A DNA stretch of 64,000 nt from Thermohalobaculum sp964475765 (GCA_964475765.1 CAYYZH010000002.1:1-64000), one strand, 5' to 3'. Counted from the first letter of the stretch, positions 26,130-34,254 are shown. Translations and numbers: made by a program. The notes: generated from the sequence alone by a model not told the origin.

Positions 26130-27229
26130 GCCGCAAACGCCTGGGCACGATCGACCCGTCACGCGCGCGTGACGCCCGCAGTGAGGCCGAGGCGGAGGTG
26201 CGCGAACGCCGCCGCTCCGCCATGGGATCGGGACCGCCCATTGCCCAGATGGCATCGGAAGTCGGTCAGAACATTGATGCGGAACTGGCGCGGTTGCGCG
26301 ATGAGAACGCGGCGCTGGCCGAGAAGGGTGCAGACCATGACCGGGCCGCCGCCGAGGGGCGGATCGTGCTCAGTCTCGCGCTCTCGGACATCGACCCCCA
26401 TGCGATCCTGCGTGACCGCCGGGTGCTGGACCGCGAGGGTGAGGACTGGACAGCGCTCAAGGCCAGCATTCTGGCACGCGGTCAGCAGACGCCTGTGGAT
26501 GTGATCCGCAACACCGGCACAGGACCTGCCTTCGGGCTGGTCTCGGGCCTGCGCCGCTGGTCGGTGCTGGAGGAGCTTTATCGCGAGACCGGTGATGCGC
26601 GGTTCGGTCATGTGCTGGCCTTCGTGCGTCCGCTCGATGCGCCGGTCGACAAGCTGGTGGCGATGATCGAGGAAAACGAGATCCGCCAGGACACCAGCTA
26701 TTTCGAGCGCGGGCGGATCTGTGCGCTGGCCGCAGGGCAGGGTGTGTTCGCGGATGTCGACGACGCCATCGCGACGCTCTTCGCCGCCTCGAACCGGAAC
26801 CGGCGCTACAAGATCCGGGCCTTTGCCAGCCTGCATGATCTGATTGGTGACTTGCTGGTCTTTCCCGAGGCGATTGGTGAGCGGTTGGGGCTTGCGCTGG
26901 TGAAAGCCTTGCGCGGGACAGGGCAGGTCGCGCGGCTGCGGTCCCATCTGGAGGCGCGTGCCGCCCCATGTGCCACCCCGGCGGAGGAGTTGGCGGTGCT
27001 CGCCGATTTCGCCGCTGCCAAAGGTGTCTTTGCCGAGGGGGCGGTCAAACCGGTCCGGGAGAAACTCACGGCTGAATGGCGGGGCGGGCAGGGCGCCCGC
27101 GTCCGGGCCGAACTGCGCGGCAAGAAGGTCGCGCTGACCATCGAGGGGCTCGAGGACGTGGACGCGGCCGGGCTTCAGACGCTTTGCGATTGGCTGGGCG
27201 GGCGGATGCAGAAGGGCGGCAAGAACTGA
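26126..27229 (+). CDS. parB: Plasmid partition protein ParB
   Basis: A 367-residue ParB/RepB-type protein. The ParB/Srx CTPase domain shows VDVIRNTGTGPAFGLVSGLRRW and the box MIEENEIRQDTSYFERGRI. It is followed by an HTH region (NRRYKIRAFASLHDLIGDLL) and a C-terminal dimerisation part. It is translationally coupled to parA. Its own 5' end contains the second candidate parS palindrome, so spreading from that site would cover the operon. Confidence 0.9.
   Translation: MSRKRLGTIDPSRARDARSEAEAEVRERRRSAMGSGPPIAQMASEVGQNIDAELARLRDENAALAEKGADHDRAAAEGRIVLSLALSDIDPHAILRDRRVLDREGEDWTALKASILARGQQTPVDVIRNTGTGPAFGLVSGLRRWSVLEELYRETGDARFGHVLAFVRPLDAPVDKLVAMIEENEIRQDTSYFERGRICALAAGQGVFADVDDAIATLFAASNRNRRYKIRAFASLHDLIGDLLVFPEAIGERLGLALVKALRGTGQVARLRSHLEARAAPCATPAEELAVLADFAAAKGVFAEGAVKPVREKLTAEWRGGQGARVRAELRGKKVALTIEGLEDVDAAGLQTLCDWLGGRMQKGGKN
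26158..26173. other. Candidate parS centromere site 2
   Basis: The same perfect palindrome GTCACGCGCGCGTGAC as at 24661-24676, here 32 bases into the parB coding sequence (codons for SRAR). The match extends to 19 bases (C before and GC after). Confidence 0.8.
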
Positions 27230-27551
27230 TTCTCCCGGAGCCGCCGCTGGCCTGATTCCGTGAGATCGGGATTTCGTCTTAATCCTGATCTTGCGCGCGC
27301 GAAAACGCCCATAGATTGTATATTGCCCTGATATACCCGTGAAGCTTTGCGGAATGCAAAAATCCCGGGCGCACAGCCCTTAACCTGCCCGTAAGCCATC
27401 TTTTTTGCGCCACGTTCTGATGGCCATATCCAAACCGTGGAATGAGCCAAGACGCAGTCGTTCGCTTGATGGTGGGGATCACACGCGAACAGCCTTTAAG
27501 AGTTTCTAAAGGTTCTGCGACGAAAGCTCAGGGTGAACATGGGGTTCGAAA
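27230..27551. other. Intergenic stretch after parB, no gene seen
   Basis: About 320 bases of lower GC than the neighbouring genes, containing a T6 run in CATCTTTTTTGCGCC (27398-27412) and an imperfect palindrome CCTTTAAGAGTTTCTAAAGG just before the small membrane gene. No ORF is convincing. It probably carries the transcription stop of the par operon and the promoter of the next gene. Confidence 0.4.
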
Positions 27552-27755
27552 ATGCTGCTGAGGTCTTTCATCATCGGATATGCGCTCGGTGCAATCGTCG
27601 GCCTGGCTATGATGCCGTGGCTGGGTCTTGCGAACGGCGCGATCGCGGCATGGCTTCTCGGAGCGGTCTTCAGCGTGGGCTGGATTGTCGAGGCCTACAA
27701 GCGTGCTGACGAGGCACCTGTCAGCGCCATGGGCACTCCGGAATACGGCGTCTGA
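27552..27755 (+). CDS. Small two-helix membrane protein, copy C of a three-member family
   Basis: A 67-residue protein. LLRSFIIGYALGAIVGLAM and IAAWLLGAVFSVGWIVEAYKRA align without gaps to copies A (6006-6233) and B (6386-6583), including the GY, GL, AWL, S..W and YR/YK-R positions. Two membrane helices and a short hydrophilic C-terminus. Unlike A and B it is on the plus strand, between the par operon and the enolase-family gene. Function unknown. Confidence 0.68.
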   Translation: MLLRSFIIGYALGAIVGLAMMPWLGLANGAIAAWLLGAVFSVGWIVEAYKRADEAPVSAMGTPEYGV

Positions 27756-27801
27756 TCCTGGATCAGACCTCTCTGGGCGCTTCAGGCATAGACCTGCTCT
27801 C

Positions 27802-28908
27802 TCAGTGATAAACAGCGAGTGGCGCGCCAAGCGCGTCCTCATCGGGATGCACCCCGAGCCCGGGCTCTTCGGGCAGATGCAAATGGCCGCCGCGATTGCG
27901 CGGCCCCCGTCCTCCGGCAATATCGACAGTCAGCATATCCTGGCACGCCCAGACAGCGTGGCAGTTCGCGTCCGGAACCGTGGCCGCGAGATGCAGTGCT
28001 TCTGTGTCCGCCAGTACCGATCCGCCGGTCGCCATGACGAACATGTCGATCCCGTGCGCCAGCGCCACGTCGCGCATTCGCGCCGCCTTGGTCAGCCCTC
28101 CGACCCGGTTCAGCTTGATGCCGAAGATCTCGGCAATGCCGCCCTGCGCGATGCGGGCGGCGTCCTGTAGCGTGACGAGGCTTTCGTCCACCGAGACAGG
28201 TGTCGCGTGCAGGGGCGCAATGGCGGCGATGTCGTCGAGGCTTTCGCAGGGCTGCTCGACCAGCACGGCCATGTCTTCGACCGCGCGCATGACGCGCAGC
28301 GCCTGTTGCCGGGTCCAGCCGCGGTTCACGTCATAGAGGATGATGTCGCCGGGCTGGCGCTGTGCCTCGACATCGCGGATCCGGGCGATGTCGCGGGTCA
28401 CGTCTCCGCCGATCTTGACCGAATGGGCGATATAGCCCCGTGCACGATAGCGCGCGATCACCGCGCGGGTCTCCTCCACGGTCTTGGCGCCCACCGAGGA
28501 GGCGATCGGGCGCGGCGTGCGCGAGCCCCCGCCCATCAGATCGGCAATGGGCAGGCCCGCTGCCTGGCCCGCGATGTCCCAACAGGCCATGTCGACAGGG
28601 CTCTTGGCATAGAGATGGCCGGGCAGGGCGAGGTCCATGGCGCGCTCGACATCCAGCACCCGGCGCGGGTCGAGGCCGATGAGAAACGGTGCCATGGTTT
28701 CGAGCCCTGCACGGATGCCCGGCCCGTGGGCAGGCACGTAAGTATGACCCCAGGGCGTGCCCTCGCCCCAGCCGGTGAGGCCCGCGTCCGTTTCCACCTT
28801 CACCAGAGTCGCGTCCAGGGTCTCGAATTTCAGCCGTCCGCCCGACAGCCAGTAGGGATGCTCAAGCGGCAGGTCGATCTGGTAGACCGAGATGTGGGTG
28901 ATCTTCAT
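27802..28908 (-). CDS. Enolase-superfamily enzyme (mandelate racemase/muconate lactonizing type)
   Basis: A 368-residue protein with the N-terminal capping domain (THISVYQIDLPLEHPYWLSGGRLKF) and a barrel carrying the catalytic and metal ligands in order: Lys in HSVKIGGD, Asp in LYDVNRGW, Glu in VLVEQPCE, Asp in PVSVDESLV, and Lys in GIKLNRVGG. The capping loop and overall pattern recall cis-3-hydroxy-L-proline dehydratases, but substrate assignment from sequence alone is unsafe. It has no obvious link to EPS synthesis unless it makes an unusual building block for the NRPS-like enzyme (speculative). It is the last gene of the minus-strand group 28949-30921, 40 bases after the GT2 gene. Confidence 0.8.
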   Translation of the reverse strand: MKITHISVYQIDLPLEHPYWLSGGRLKFETLDATLVKVETDAGLTGWGEGTPWGHTYVPAHGPGIRAGLETMAPFLIGLDPRRVLDVERAMDLALPGHLYAKSPVDMACWDIAGQAAGLPIADLMGGGSRTPRPIASSVGAKTVEETRAVIARYRARGYIAHSVKIGGDVTRDIARIRDVEAQRQPGDIILYDVNRGWTRQQALRVMRAVEDMAVLVEQPCESLDDIAAIAPLHATPVSVDESLVTLQDAARIAQGGIAEIFGIKLNRVGGLTKAARMRDVALAHGIDMFVMATGGSVLADTEALHLAATVPDANCHAVWACQDMLTVDIAGGRGPRNRGGHLHLPEEPGLGVHPDEDALGAPLAVYH

Positions 28909-28948
28909 GGGTATGTTGCGCTGTTGGGAGGGGCCAGCTGCTGACGTG

Positions 28949-29809
28949 TCATCGCCCCCGGCTCCAGCCTGCCTCGCGCCCCCCGAACTTTACCATCAGC
29001 ATCACCGAGACATAGACCACGTAGCTGAGCGGCGCGCCCGCGAACAACTTGGCATGATCGGCCAGCGTGACCGGCGGTTTGCCCTCGTTCTCGAAAAGCT
29101 GGGGGAACTTCTCGCGGATCTCGCGCCCGCCCGCATCCTGACGTCGGCGTACGCGCACCAGAGCTCCAAACCCCTCGACAGGTGGCCAGAAGTAAGCTGC
29201 CTCTGTGCCGCGGCGCTCCTCCGGGCTGAACTGCAGCCGCACATAGGTGTCATCGGCGATGATCGCGGGGAATTCGCCCCAGCGCGCGCGCCCCGCAGCG
29301 TTCACTGCGAAGAGGCCCGCACCTGTGACGCCCGAGGCGGTCATGTAAGGCACGCGCCGCCAGAGATGCATGAAGCGCCGGGTCACCCAGCTCCGGGCTT
29401 GCGTCACCACCATGCGGCCCGAGCCATAGGCAGGCTCCGGGCGCGACAGCAGCGGCACAAGCTGGGCAAGGAGCGGCGTCTCCATTTCGATATCGGCGTC
29501 GAGATAGACCCGGATGTCGTCCGCACCCATCTCGCCTGCAGCTTCGTCGCCCCGGTTGAAGGCATTGGGCTTGCCGCCCTCTTGGATATCGAGCACTTCG
29601 AGGTGCCAGCCCGCGGCTTCGGCGTCTGTACGCATCGCCTCGGCCTCGGCCACGGTGGTGTCCGTGCACCCGTTGGCCGCAACCACAGCCGTAAGCCCGC
29701 CTGTCAACTTGGCCTCGATCTCCTGAGCGAAGACCGAGGCAAGGCAGGCCCCGATATAACCGGCCTCGTTATGGGCGGGGATGATGACGACAAGCATATC
29801 ACTTGCCAT
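28949..29809 (-). CDS. GT2-family glycosyltransferase
   Basis: A 286-residue GT-A enzyme: VVIIPAHNEAGYIGACL, AVVAANGCTDTT, GGKPNAFNRG, YLDADIEMETPLL and FPAIIADDTYVRLQF. A short hydrophobic C-terminal helix (SYVVYVSVMLMVKFGG) may touch the membrane. It overlaps the upstream Alg13-like gene by 11 bases, so the two are coupled. Confidence 0.85.
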   Translation of the reverse strand: MASDMLVVIIPAHNEAGYIGACLASVFAQEIEAKLTGGLTAVVAANGCTDTTVAEAEAMRTDAEAAGWHLEVLDIQEGGKPNAFNRGDEAAGEMGADDIRVYLDADIEMETPLLAQLVPLLSRPEPAYGSGRMVVTQARSWVTRRFMHLWRRVPYMTASGVTGAGLFAVNAAGRARWGEFPAIIADDTYVRLQFSPEERRGTEAAYFWPPVEGFGALVRVRRRQDAGGREIREKFPQLFENEGKPPVTLADHAKLFAGAPLSYVVYVSVMLMVKFGGREAGWSRGR

Positions 29810-30293
29810 CCAGAATGGTGGCGCGCACGGCGTCGATCAGGCTCTGCTCGGCATAAGGCCCCAGCGGCGGTACCTCGAGCCCGTTGGCCAGCATGTCGTC
29901 GAGGGCAGGCGCCAGTTCTTCCGGCTCCATGATGACGCGAATGCCGGGGCGGTCGCCGAACTTGGCCACCGTCTCGAGCTGGTGGTCATTGACATGTTCG
30001 CGCAGATCGTGGCGGCGCGGCATGATCAGGAGCGGTTTGCCTTGGGTCAGCGCATCGACAATGGTGCCGATGCCTGCATGGGCGACGATGACTTCCGCGT
30101 TCGAGATCCGGTCGCGGAACTCGGCAGGCGCCAGCCGCTCGGCCCAGCCGAAATGCTGCGGGCGGTAATGCTGCGGGCCGAGATCGTAGACCTGACCATA
30201 GACCTCGCACTCGGGATGTGCTGCCGCCCAGTCATCGAGCGCGCGCGCCATCCGGTCGAAGGGCAGGATTGTGCCGACGGTGAAGAAGATCAT
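29799..30293 (-). CDS. Alg13/PssE-type glycosyltransferase catalytic subunit
   Basis: A 164-residue protein from ATG 30293. IFFTVGTILPFDRMARALDDW and EVIVAHAGIGTIVDALTQGKPLLIMPRR..REHVNDHQ are the donor-binding half (Glyco_tran_28_C) of a GT-B enzyme that exists as two polypeptides, like eukaryotic Alg13/Alg14 and rhizobial PssE/PssD. The acceptor/membrane half is the next gene upstream, 30403-30921. A GTG-started extension would enter the hairpin at 30312 and is rejected. Together they probably add the second sugar to a lipid-linked intermediate. Confidence 0.85.
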   Translation of the reverse strand: MIFFTVGTILPFDRMARALDDWAAAHPECEVYGQVYDLGPQHYRPQHFGWAERLAPAEFRDRISNAEVIVAHAGIGTIVDALTQGKPLLIMPRRHDLREHVNDHQLETVAKFGDRPGIRVIMEPEELAPALDDMLANGLEVPPLGPYAEQSLIDAVRATILDGK

Positions 30294-30311
30294 GGCGATA
30301 TCCCTTTGGGG

Positions 30312-30391
30312 CCTCCCACCTCCCCACACCCCCACCCATCCCCCAATGGTACGCTCGGGGCGGATGGGTGGGGGTGTGGGGAGGTGGGAGG
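30312..30391. repeat. Perfect 30-bp inverted repeat between the Alg14- and Alg13-like genes
   Basis: Arms 30312-30341 and 30362-30391 are exact reverse complements over 30 bases, with a 20-base loop. One strand of each arm is almost purely C/A and the other G/T with runs GGG-GGGGG-GGGG-GGG, so the stem is also G-quadruplex capable. It sits between two subunits of one enzyme on the same transcript. It could be an attenuator, an RNase or stability element, or a miniature repeat element. It is not followed by a T run on the minus strand. Confidence 0.9.
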
Positions 30392-30402
30392 TATGACGCC
30401 GG

Positions 30403-30921
30403 TCACAACACGCTCCCGTGGTAATGTGGGCCTTCGGGTTTCGCCAGATGCTCCCATTGCGTCAGCCAGAGATCGGCGTGCTTGCCGGCGAGCTGGCCCG
30501 AGAGCGACATGCCTTCGGTGTCCGCAATCGATTGGATCCAGATGGTGCGCGAGCCGAGCAACATTCGTCCGAGACGCACGGCGAAAAACCCCGGCGAGGA
30601 CCCGGTCGAGACGATCACATGCGGGCGCACCCGGATCAGGATCCAGATGATGCCGGCGAGCTGGCCGATCATCCGGACCTTTTGCCAGCGATTGGCCTCG
30701 AGAAACGAGAAGAAGCGCACGCGCCCGCCGCCCGGATCGGGTTCGGCCTCGACCTCGGCCCGGTAGCCGGGATGGGCGGTGGCATAGGCGACATCGCAGC
30801 CTGACCAGGCCGCGCGCAACCGGCGCAGTTCGACCCAGTGTCCGCCGCCGGACGAGATCGCCAGCACCCGCTTGTCGCGGGCGGTGGATGTAGAGCCTTG
30901 CGCTGCGGAATCGGTCGCCAT
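30403..30921 (-). CDS. Alg14/PssD-type glycosyltransferase membrane subunit
   Basis: A 172-residue protein. VLAISSGGGHWVELRRL is the GGH motif of the Alg14 family. LAGIIWILIRVRPHVIVSTGSSPG is the membrane-associating helix followed by the conserved TGSSP, and it ends in WLTQWEHL. It recruits and activates the Alg13-like partner encoded downstream. It is the first gene of the minus-strand group, divergent from the VPLPA-CTERM gene. Confidence 0.85.
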   Translation of the reverse strand: MATDSAAQGSTSTARDKRVLAISSGGGHWVELRRLRAAWSGCDVAYATAHPGYRAEVEAEPDPGGGRVRFFSFLEANRWQKVRMIGQLAGIIWILIRVRPHVIVSTGSSPGFFAVRLGRMLLGSRTIWIQSIADTEGMSLSGQLAGKHADLWLTQWEHLAKPEGPHYHGSVL

Positions 30922-31087
30922 GGTGCTGGGTATTCTCCGGTTAGGGCGTCCGGCGCAATCGGTCCAAGTGCCGCGTCAGCTGTCATATCCCCTTCGAGGG
31001 ACCGGCCTCGTGTGAGGTCGGGTTTCAGGTCTTGTTAATCATGATCTCCTTATGTGGCGACAATCCGAACCACGATGGAAATATCCG

Positions 31088-31786
31088 ATGCGCGCCATCC
31101 CTCACCTTGCCTGTCNNNNNNNNNNNNNNNNNNNNNNNNNNNNNNNNNNNNNNNNNNNNNNNNNNNNNNNNNNNNNNNNNNNNNNNNNNNNNNNNNNNNN
31201 NNNNNNNNNNNNNNNCGTACTGGTCCTGAGCCTTGTTCTGCCAGCGTCTGCGGCGGCGGCTTCTACCCTTGTGGTGTTCTCGGCCAGTGAGTTCGTGATC
31301 GATAGCATGCCCGCGGAAGGGCTGATCAGCGGCACGCTGGAGGCCGAGGATCTCAACGGCGACGGCACGATCACGGCCGCCGAGGTGCAGGCGTTCTCGT
31401 TTGTCTCGGAATTTGCAGGTACCGTTCTGGATGGTGCCGGGGATCTCACCAGCCACACGGTTTTCGATCTTCCGGGCGTGACCGGCCCTTCGCTGGTGCT
31501 GGCGCCGGGGCTCGAGACCCGGGGGTTGGGGTTCATCGACACCGGCGGTTTTCCCGGCCTTGCCGGGGGGCTGGGCAGTTTCAGCCTGCTGACGCTGGCC
31601 AATGGGGTGCTGGGCTTTGCACAAGGGGAGCCTCTGGGCATCTCCGGGGCGTCCCTGATCTCGGCGGTCAGTACCGATCTTGCTTTTGCGTCACAGACAC
31701 CGCTGCCGGTGCCGTTGCCGGGGGCTGCCGGGTTATTGCTGATCGCAGTAGCAGGGCTGGCGATCTGGCGGCGCCAGCGGGTCTAG
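31088..31786 (+). CDS. VPLPA-CTERM sorting-signal surface protein with EF-hand, interrupted by assembly gap
   Basis: Before the gap (31116-31215) it starts MRAIPHLAC; after it, VLVLSLVLPASAAAA completes a normal Sec signal peptide, so the true missing piece may be only a few residues. Mature part: DLNGDGTITAAE is a perfect EF-hand/dockerin calcium loop. C-terminus: VPLPGAAGLLLIAVAGLAIW followed by RRQRV, the tripartite VPLPA-CTERM signal (motif, helix, basic end) recognised by XrtD-type exosortases. The cognate exosortase lies 600 bases downstream. Expected fate: export by Sec, cleavage after the VPLPA motif and release or attachment at the surface. Confidence 0.88.
   Translation: MRAIPHLACXXXXXXXXXXXXXXXXXXXXXXXXXXXXXXXXXXVLVLSLVLPASAAAASTLVVFSASEFVIDSMPAEGLISGTLEAEDLNGDGTITAAEVQAFSFVSEFAGTVLDGAGDLTSHTVFDLPGVTGPSLVLAPGLETRGLGFIDTGGFPGLAGGLGSFSLLTLANGVLGFAQGEPLGISGASLISAVSTDLAFASQTPLPVPLPGAAGLLLIAVAGLAIWRRQRV
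31116..31215. other. Assembly gap (100 N)
   Basis: Exactly 100 N inside the signal peptide of the VPLPA-CTERM protein. The two halves together already make a signal peptide of normal length, so the real gap is probably much shorter than 100 bases. Confidence 0.95.
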
Positions 31787-31918
31787 AGCCGCAGCCCCTG
31801 CCACCGCGCGCTCCCGTGCGCGCCAGCGCAACACCCGAAACTCCAGGCCTATGCTCGCGGCCATCCGATTCGAGCGGGGCAGGGCCCCGCCTTGCCGCTT
31901 CACGGGAAGGGTTGCGCC

Positions 31919-32179
31919 ATGACAGACATTTTCGAAGATCACAGTATGGGTCTCGAGAGCCCGGGCTTTCAGGCGGCGGCAGTCGTGCCGTCGGACAGCA
32001 CCGATCTCGGCACCGTCTCACGCGCGCTCTATATCGGCTTTGGCGGTGATCTCAGGCTGACCACGGCGGGCGGTACCACGGTGGTGCTGCGCAATGTTGC
32101 CTCCGGCATGTTGCCGATCCGGGTGGCCCGCGTCCACGCGACCGAGACCACGGCTACGGACATTGTCGCGATCTGGTAG
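31919..32179 (+). CDS. Spike base protein, RCAP_Rcc01079 family
   Basis: An 86-residue protein from ATG 31919. The segment SDSTDLGTVSRALYIGFGGDLRLTTAGGTTVVLRNV...PIRVARVHATETTATDIVAIW is the hallmark of the small spike-base proteins of Rhodobacter gene transfer agents and related phages. In RcGTA this protein belongs to the head spikes that contact capsule polysaccharide (established for the R. capsulatus GTA). No other phage or GTA gene is nearby. Here it lies between an exosortase substrate and its exosortase. It may be a co-opted trimeric beta-domain that anchors or displays polysaccharide, or a solitary relic. Confidence 0.75.
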   Translation: MTDIFEDHSMGLESPGFQAAAVVPSDSTDLGTVSRALYIGFGGDLRLTTAGGTTVVLRNVASGMLPIRVARVHATETTATDIVAIW

Positions 32180-32380
32180 GGTGCGGAGCCGGGCGCTCAC
32201 AATCTGAGTCAAATGCTGAGCATGTGCCGCCAGAGGCCCGGGCGCGGCAGGATCGAAGATCCTTCCTCCTGCGCTCTCACAGATGCGTGTTTGCCTCATA
32301 CCGCACTGCACAGTAAAATGGCACCCATCAGCCTGGGTTCGGCAGGCTGCAGGTTGTGTGGAGTGGTGCCGGTGGATCGC

Positions 32381-33994
32381 ATGGACATACAGCGCCAGGA
32401 CAGTCTGGCGGCCAGCGCGGTGATGTCGCCGGGCTTTCTGTGGTTGCTCCTTGCGATTGCGGCAGGGCTTGCGTTCTTTGCGCCGGGGCTCGCTTACCTC
32501 TGGCAGGAATGGCAGACGCCCGAATACAGCCACGGGCCGCTGATCCCGCTGATCTCCGGCTATCTCTTCCTGCGCCAGCTGAAAACGGTGCCGGCCCATA
32601 CCGGGGTGGTCTCCGACCGTTGGCCCGGTGCCGTGCTGATGGGGGTGGGCCTCCTGATCGGGGCCGCCGGCATTCTCGGACGTATCGATCAGGTCATCGC
32701 CTATGGGCTGATCCTCTGGGTCGGTGGGCTGGTCCTGACCAGCTTCGGCTGGAAGCGTGGACGCGGGCTCTGGCCGCCGGTCGTGCATCTTGCGTTCATG
32801 CTGCCACTGCCGGGGCTGTTTTACTGGAAGGTTTCAATCGCGCTCCAGTTCATCTCGTCCGAGCTTGGTGTCGCGATCATCCGGCTGATGGATATCTCCG
32901 TCTTTCTCGACGGCAACATCATCGATCTTGGCGTCTGGAAACTGCACGTGGCCGAGGCCTGTTCGGGGCTGCGCTATCTCTTCCCGATCATGAGCTTCAC
33001 CTACATCTTCGCCGTACTTTATCAGGGTCCGATCTGGATCCGGGCGGTGCTCTTGCTGGCAGCGATCCCGATCGCGGTGGTGATGAACTCGATCCGCATC
33101 GGCTTCATCGGCGTGATCGTCAACAGCTATGGCATCGAGCATGCCGAGGGCTTCATGCACTTCTTCGAGGGCTGGGTGGTGTTCCTGCTCTGCATCCTCG
33201 CGATGATCGGACTGGCCCGTGCGATGCAGCGGCTTTCAGGGGACCGGCGCTCCTTTGCCGAGGTCCTTGATCTCGATCTCTCCGGGCTTGGCGAGATGGC
33301 AGCCCGGGTGCGCGACATCCGCCCCTCGGGCGCGCTGGTTGGCATGAGCGTGGTGTTCGCCGTGGCGACCATCGTGATGCACAGCCCGCTCGTGCGCCCG
33401 AAACCGCCCGAGATCGAGCGCGAACCCTTTGCGCTGTTCCCGCGTGCCTTGGGGCCGGAGGGCGAATGGCGTGGGACGCTCAGGCCCGACCTTTCGCCGG
33501 CCATCGCCGAGATACTGAAGGCAGACGACTATTTCTCGGCGGGTTATGTGCGCCCGGGTGCTGCTGCCCCTGTCGATCTCTTCATCGCCTGGTATCGCGA
33601 TCAAACCAAGGGCGGCATTCACTCGCCCGAGATCTGCATTCCTGGAAGTGGCTGGGAGATGTCGGCCATCACACAGACCGAGATCATGGTCGAAACCGGC
33701 AGCCAAAGCATGATGATCCCGGTCAACCGGGCGATCATCCAGAAGGGACTTGAACGCCAGCTGGTCTATTTCTGGTTCGAGCTGAGCGGCAGGCGCCTGA
33801 CTTCGGATTACGCGGCCAAGGCCTGGCTGGTCTGGGATGCGCTCAGACACGGGCGTACCGATGGTGCGCTGGTGCGCCTGATCACCCCAATGCCGGCTGG
33901 TGAGCCCGAAGTTGATGCTGATGCCCGTCTTTCCGAAATGATCGGGGTCGCCATGCCGCAGCTTGATCGCTTTATTGAAATGTCGCGGGAGTAA
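32381..33994 (+). CDS. xrtD: Exosortase XrtD-type with fused EpsI domain
   Basis: About 537 residues from ATG 32381 (GGTGGA upstream). The N-terminal ~320 residues are an eight-helix exosortase/archaeosortase membrane domain with catalytic Cys in VAEACSGLRYLFP, Arg in MNSIRIGFIG and His in GFMHFFEGW. The C-terminal ~200 residues are an EpsI domain with the conserved WYRDQTKGGIHSPEICIPGSGW. Exosortases cleave PEP-CTERM-like tails; the VPLPA type matches the cargo protein just upstream. Fusion of EpsI to the exosortase is known for this subclass. The longer in-frame start at 32213 has no support. Confidence 0.9.
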   Translation: MDIQRQDSLAASAVMSPGFLWLLLAIAAGLAFFAPGLAYLWQEWQTPEYSHGPLIPLISGYLFLRQLKTVPAHTGVVSDRWPGAVLMGVGLLIGAAGILGRIDQVIAYGLILWVGGLVLTSFGWKRGRGLWPPVVHLAFMLPLPGLFYWKVSIALQFISSELGVAIIRLMDISVFLDGNIIDLGVWKLHVAEACSGLRYLFPIMSFTYIFAVLYQGPIWIRAVLLLAAIPIAVVMNSIRIGFIGVIVNSYGIEHAEGFMHFFEGWVVFLLCILAMIGLARAMQRLSGDRRSFAEVLDLDLSGLGEMAARVRDIRPSGALVGMSVVFAVATIVMHSPLVRPKPPEIEREPFALFPRALGPEGEWRGTLRPDLSPAIAEILKADDYFSAGYVRPGAAAPVDLFIAWYRDQTKGGIHSPEICIPGSGWEMSAITQTEIMVETGSQSMMIPVNRAIIQKGLERQLVYFWFELSGRRLTSDYAAKAWLVWDALRHGRTDGALVRLITPMPAGEPEVDADARLSEMIGVAMPQLDRFIEMSRE

Positions 33995-34127
33995 AGTCGG
34001 GGTCAGATCTCGCCATCGGCGATAGAAAAGGGAAATGCACAACCGCAAATATGCATCATTTGAACTGATTCATTCATGCCGCATCCCAATTCTGCCCAGA
34101 AGAGACTATAATAACGCAAATTCGAGT

Positions 34128-34176
34128 TAAATTGGGAAACGGGCGAAGAGGTTCCCAGTTTATCTGTGCTCTTCGC
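34128..34176 (+). promoter_or_regulatory. Leader with two interleaved inverted repeats (pseudoknot or switch candidate)
   Basis: A = TAAATTGGGAA (34128-34138), B = GCGAAGAG (34143-34150), A' = TTCCCAGTTTA (34152-34162, 10 of 11 complementary to A), B' = CTCTTCGC (34169-34176, perfect complement of B). Order A-B-A'-B' means the two hairpins are mutually exclusive or form an H-type pseudoknot. It ends 78 bases before the chain-length regulator start codon. Confidence 0.65.
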
Positions 34177-34183
34177 TCTCGGT

Positions 34184-34218
34184 CCCTATATAGGGCCCTC
34201 GTGTATAGGGTCCTTGTA
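34184..34218 (+). repeat. Palindrome and tandem 15-base repeat before the EPS export operon
   Basis: CCCTATATAGGG (34184-34195) is a perfect 12-base palindrome. It overlaps two adjacent 15-base units, TATAGGGCCCTCGTG (34189-34203) and TATAGGGTCCTTGTA (34204-34218), 12 of 15 identical. The location, 36-70 bases before the start codon of the operon's first gene, suits a promoter/operator. Confidence 0.5.
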
Positions 34219-34254
34219 TAAGCGGATCTGCGTAGTTGGACACAGGAGCAGAGT

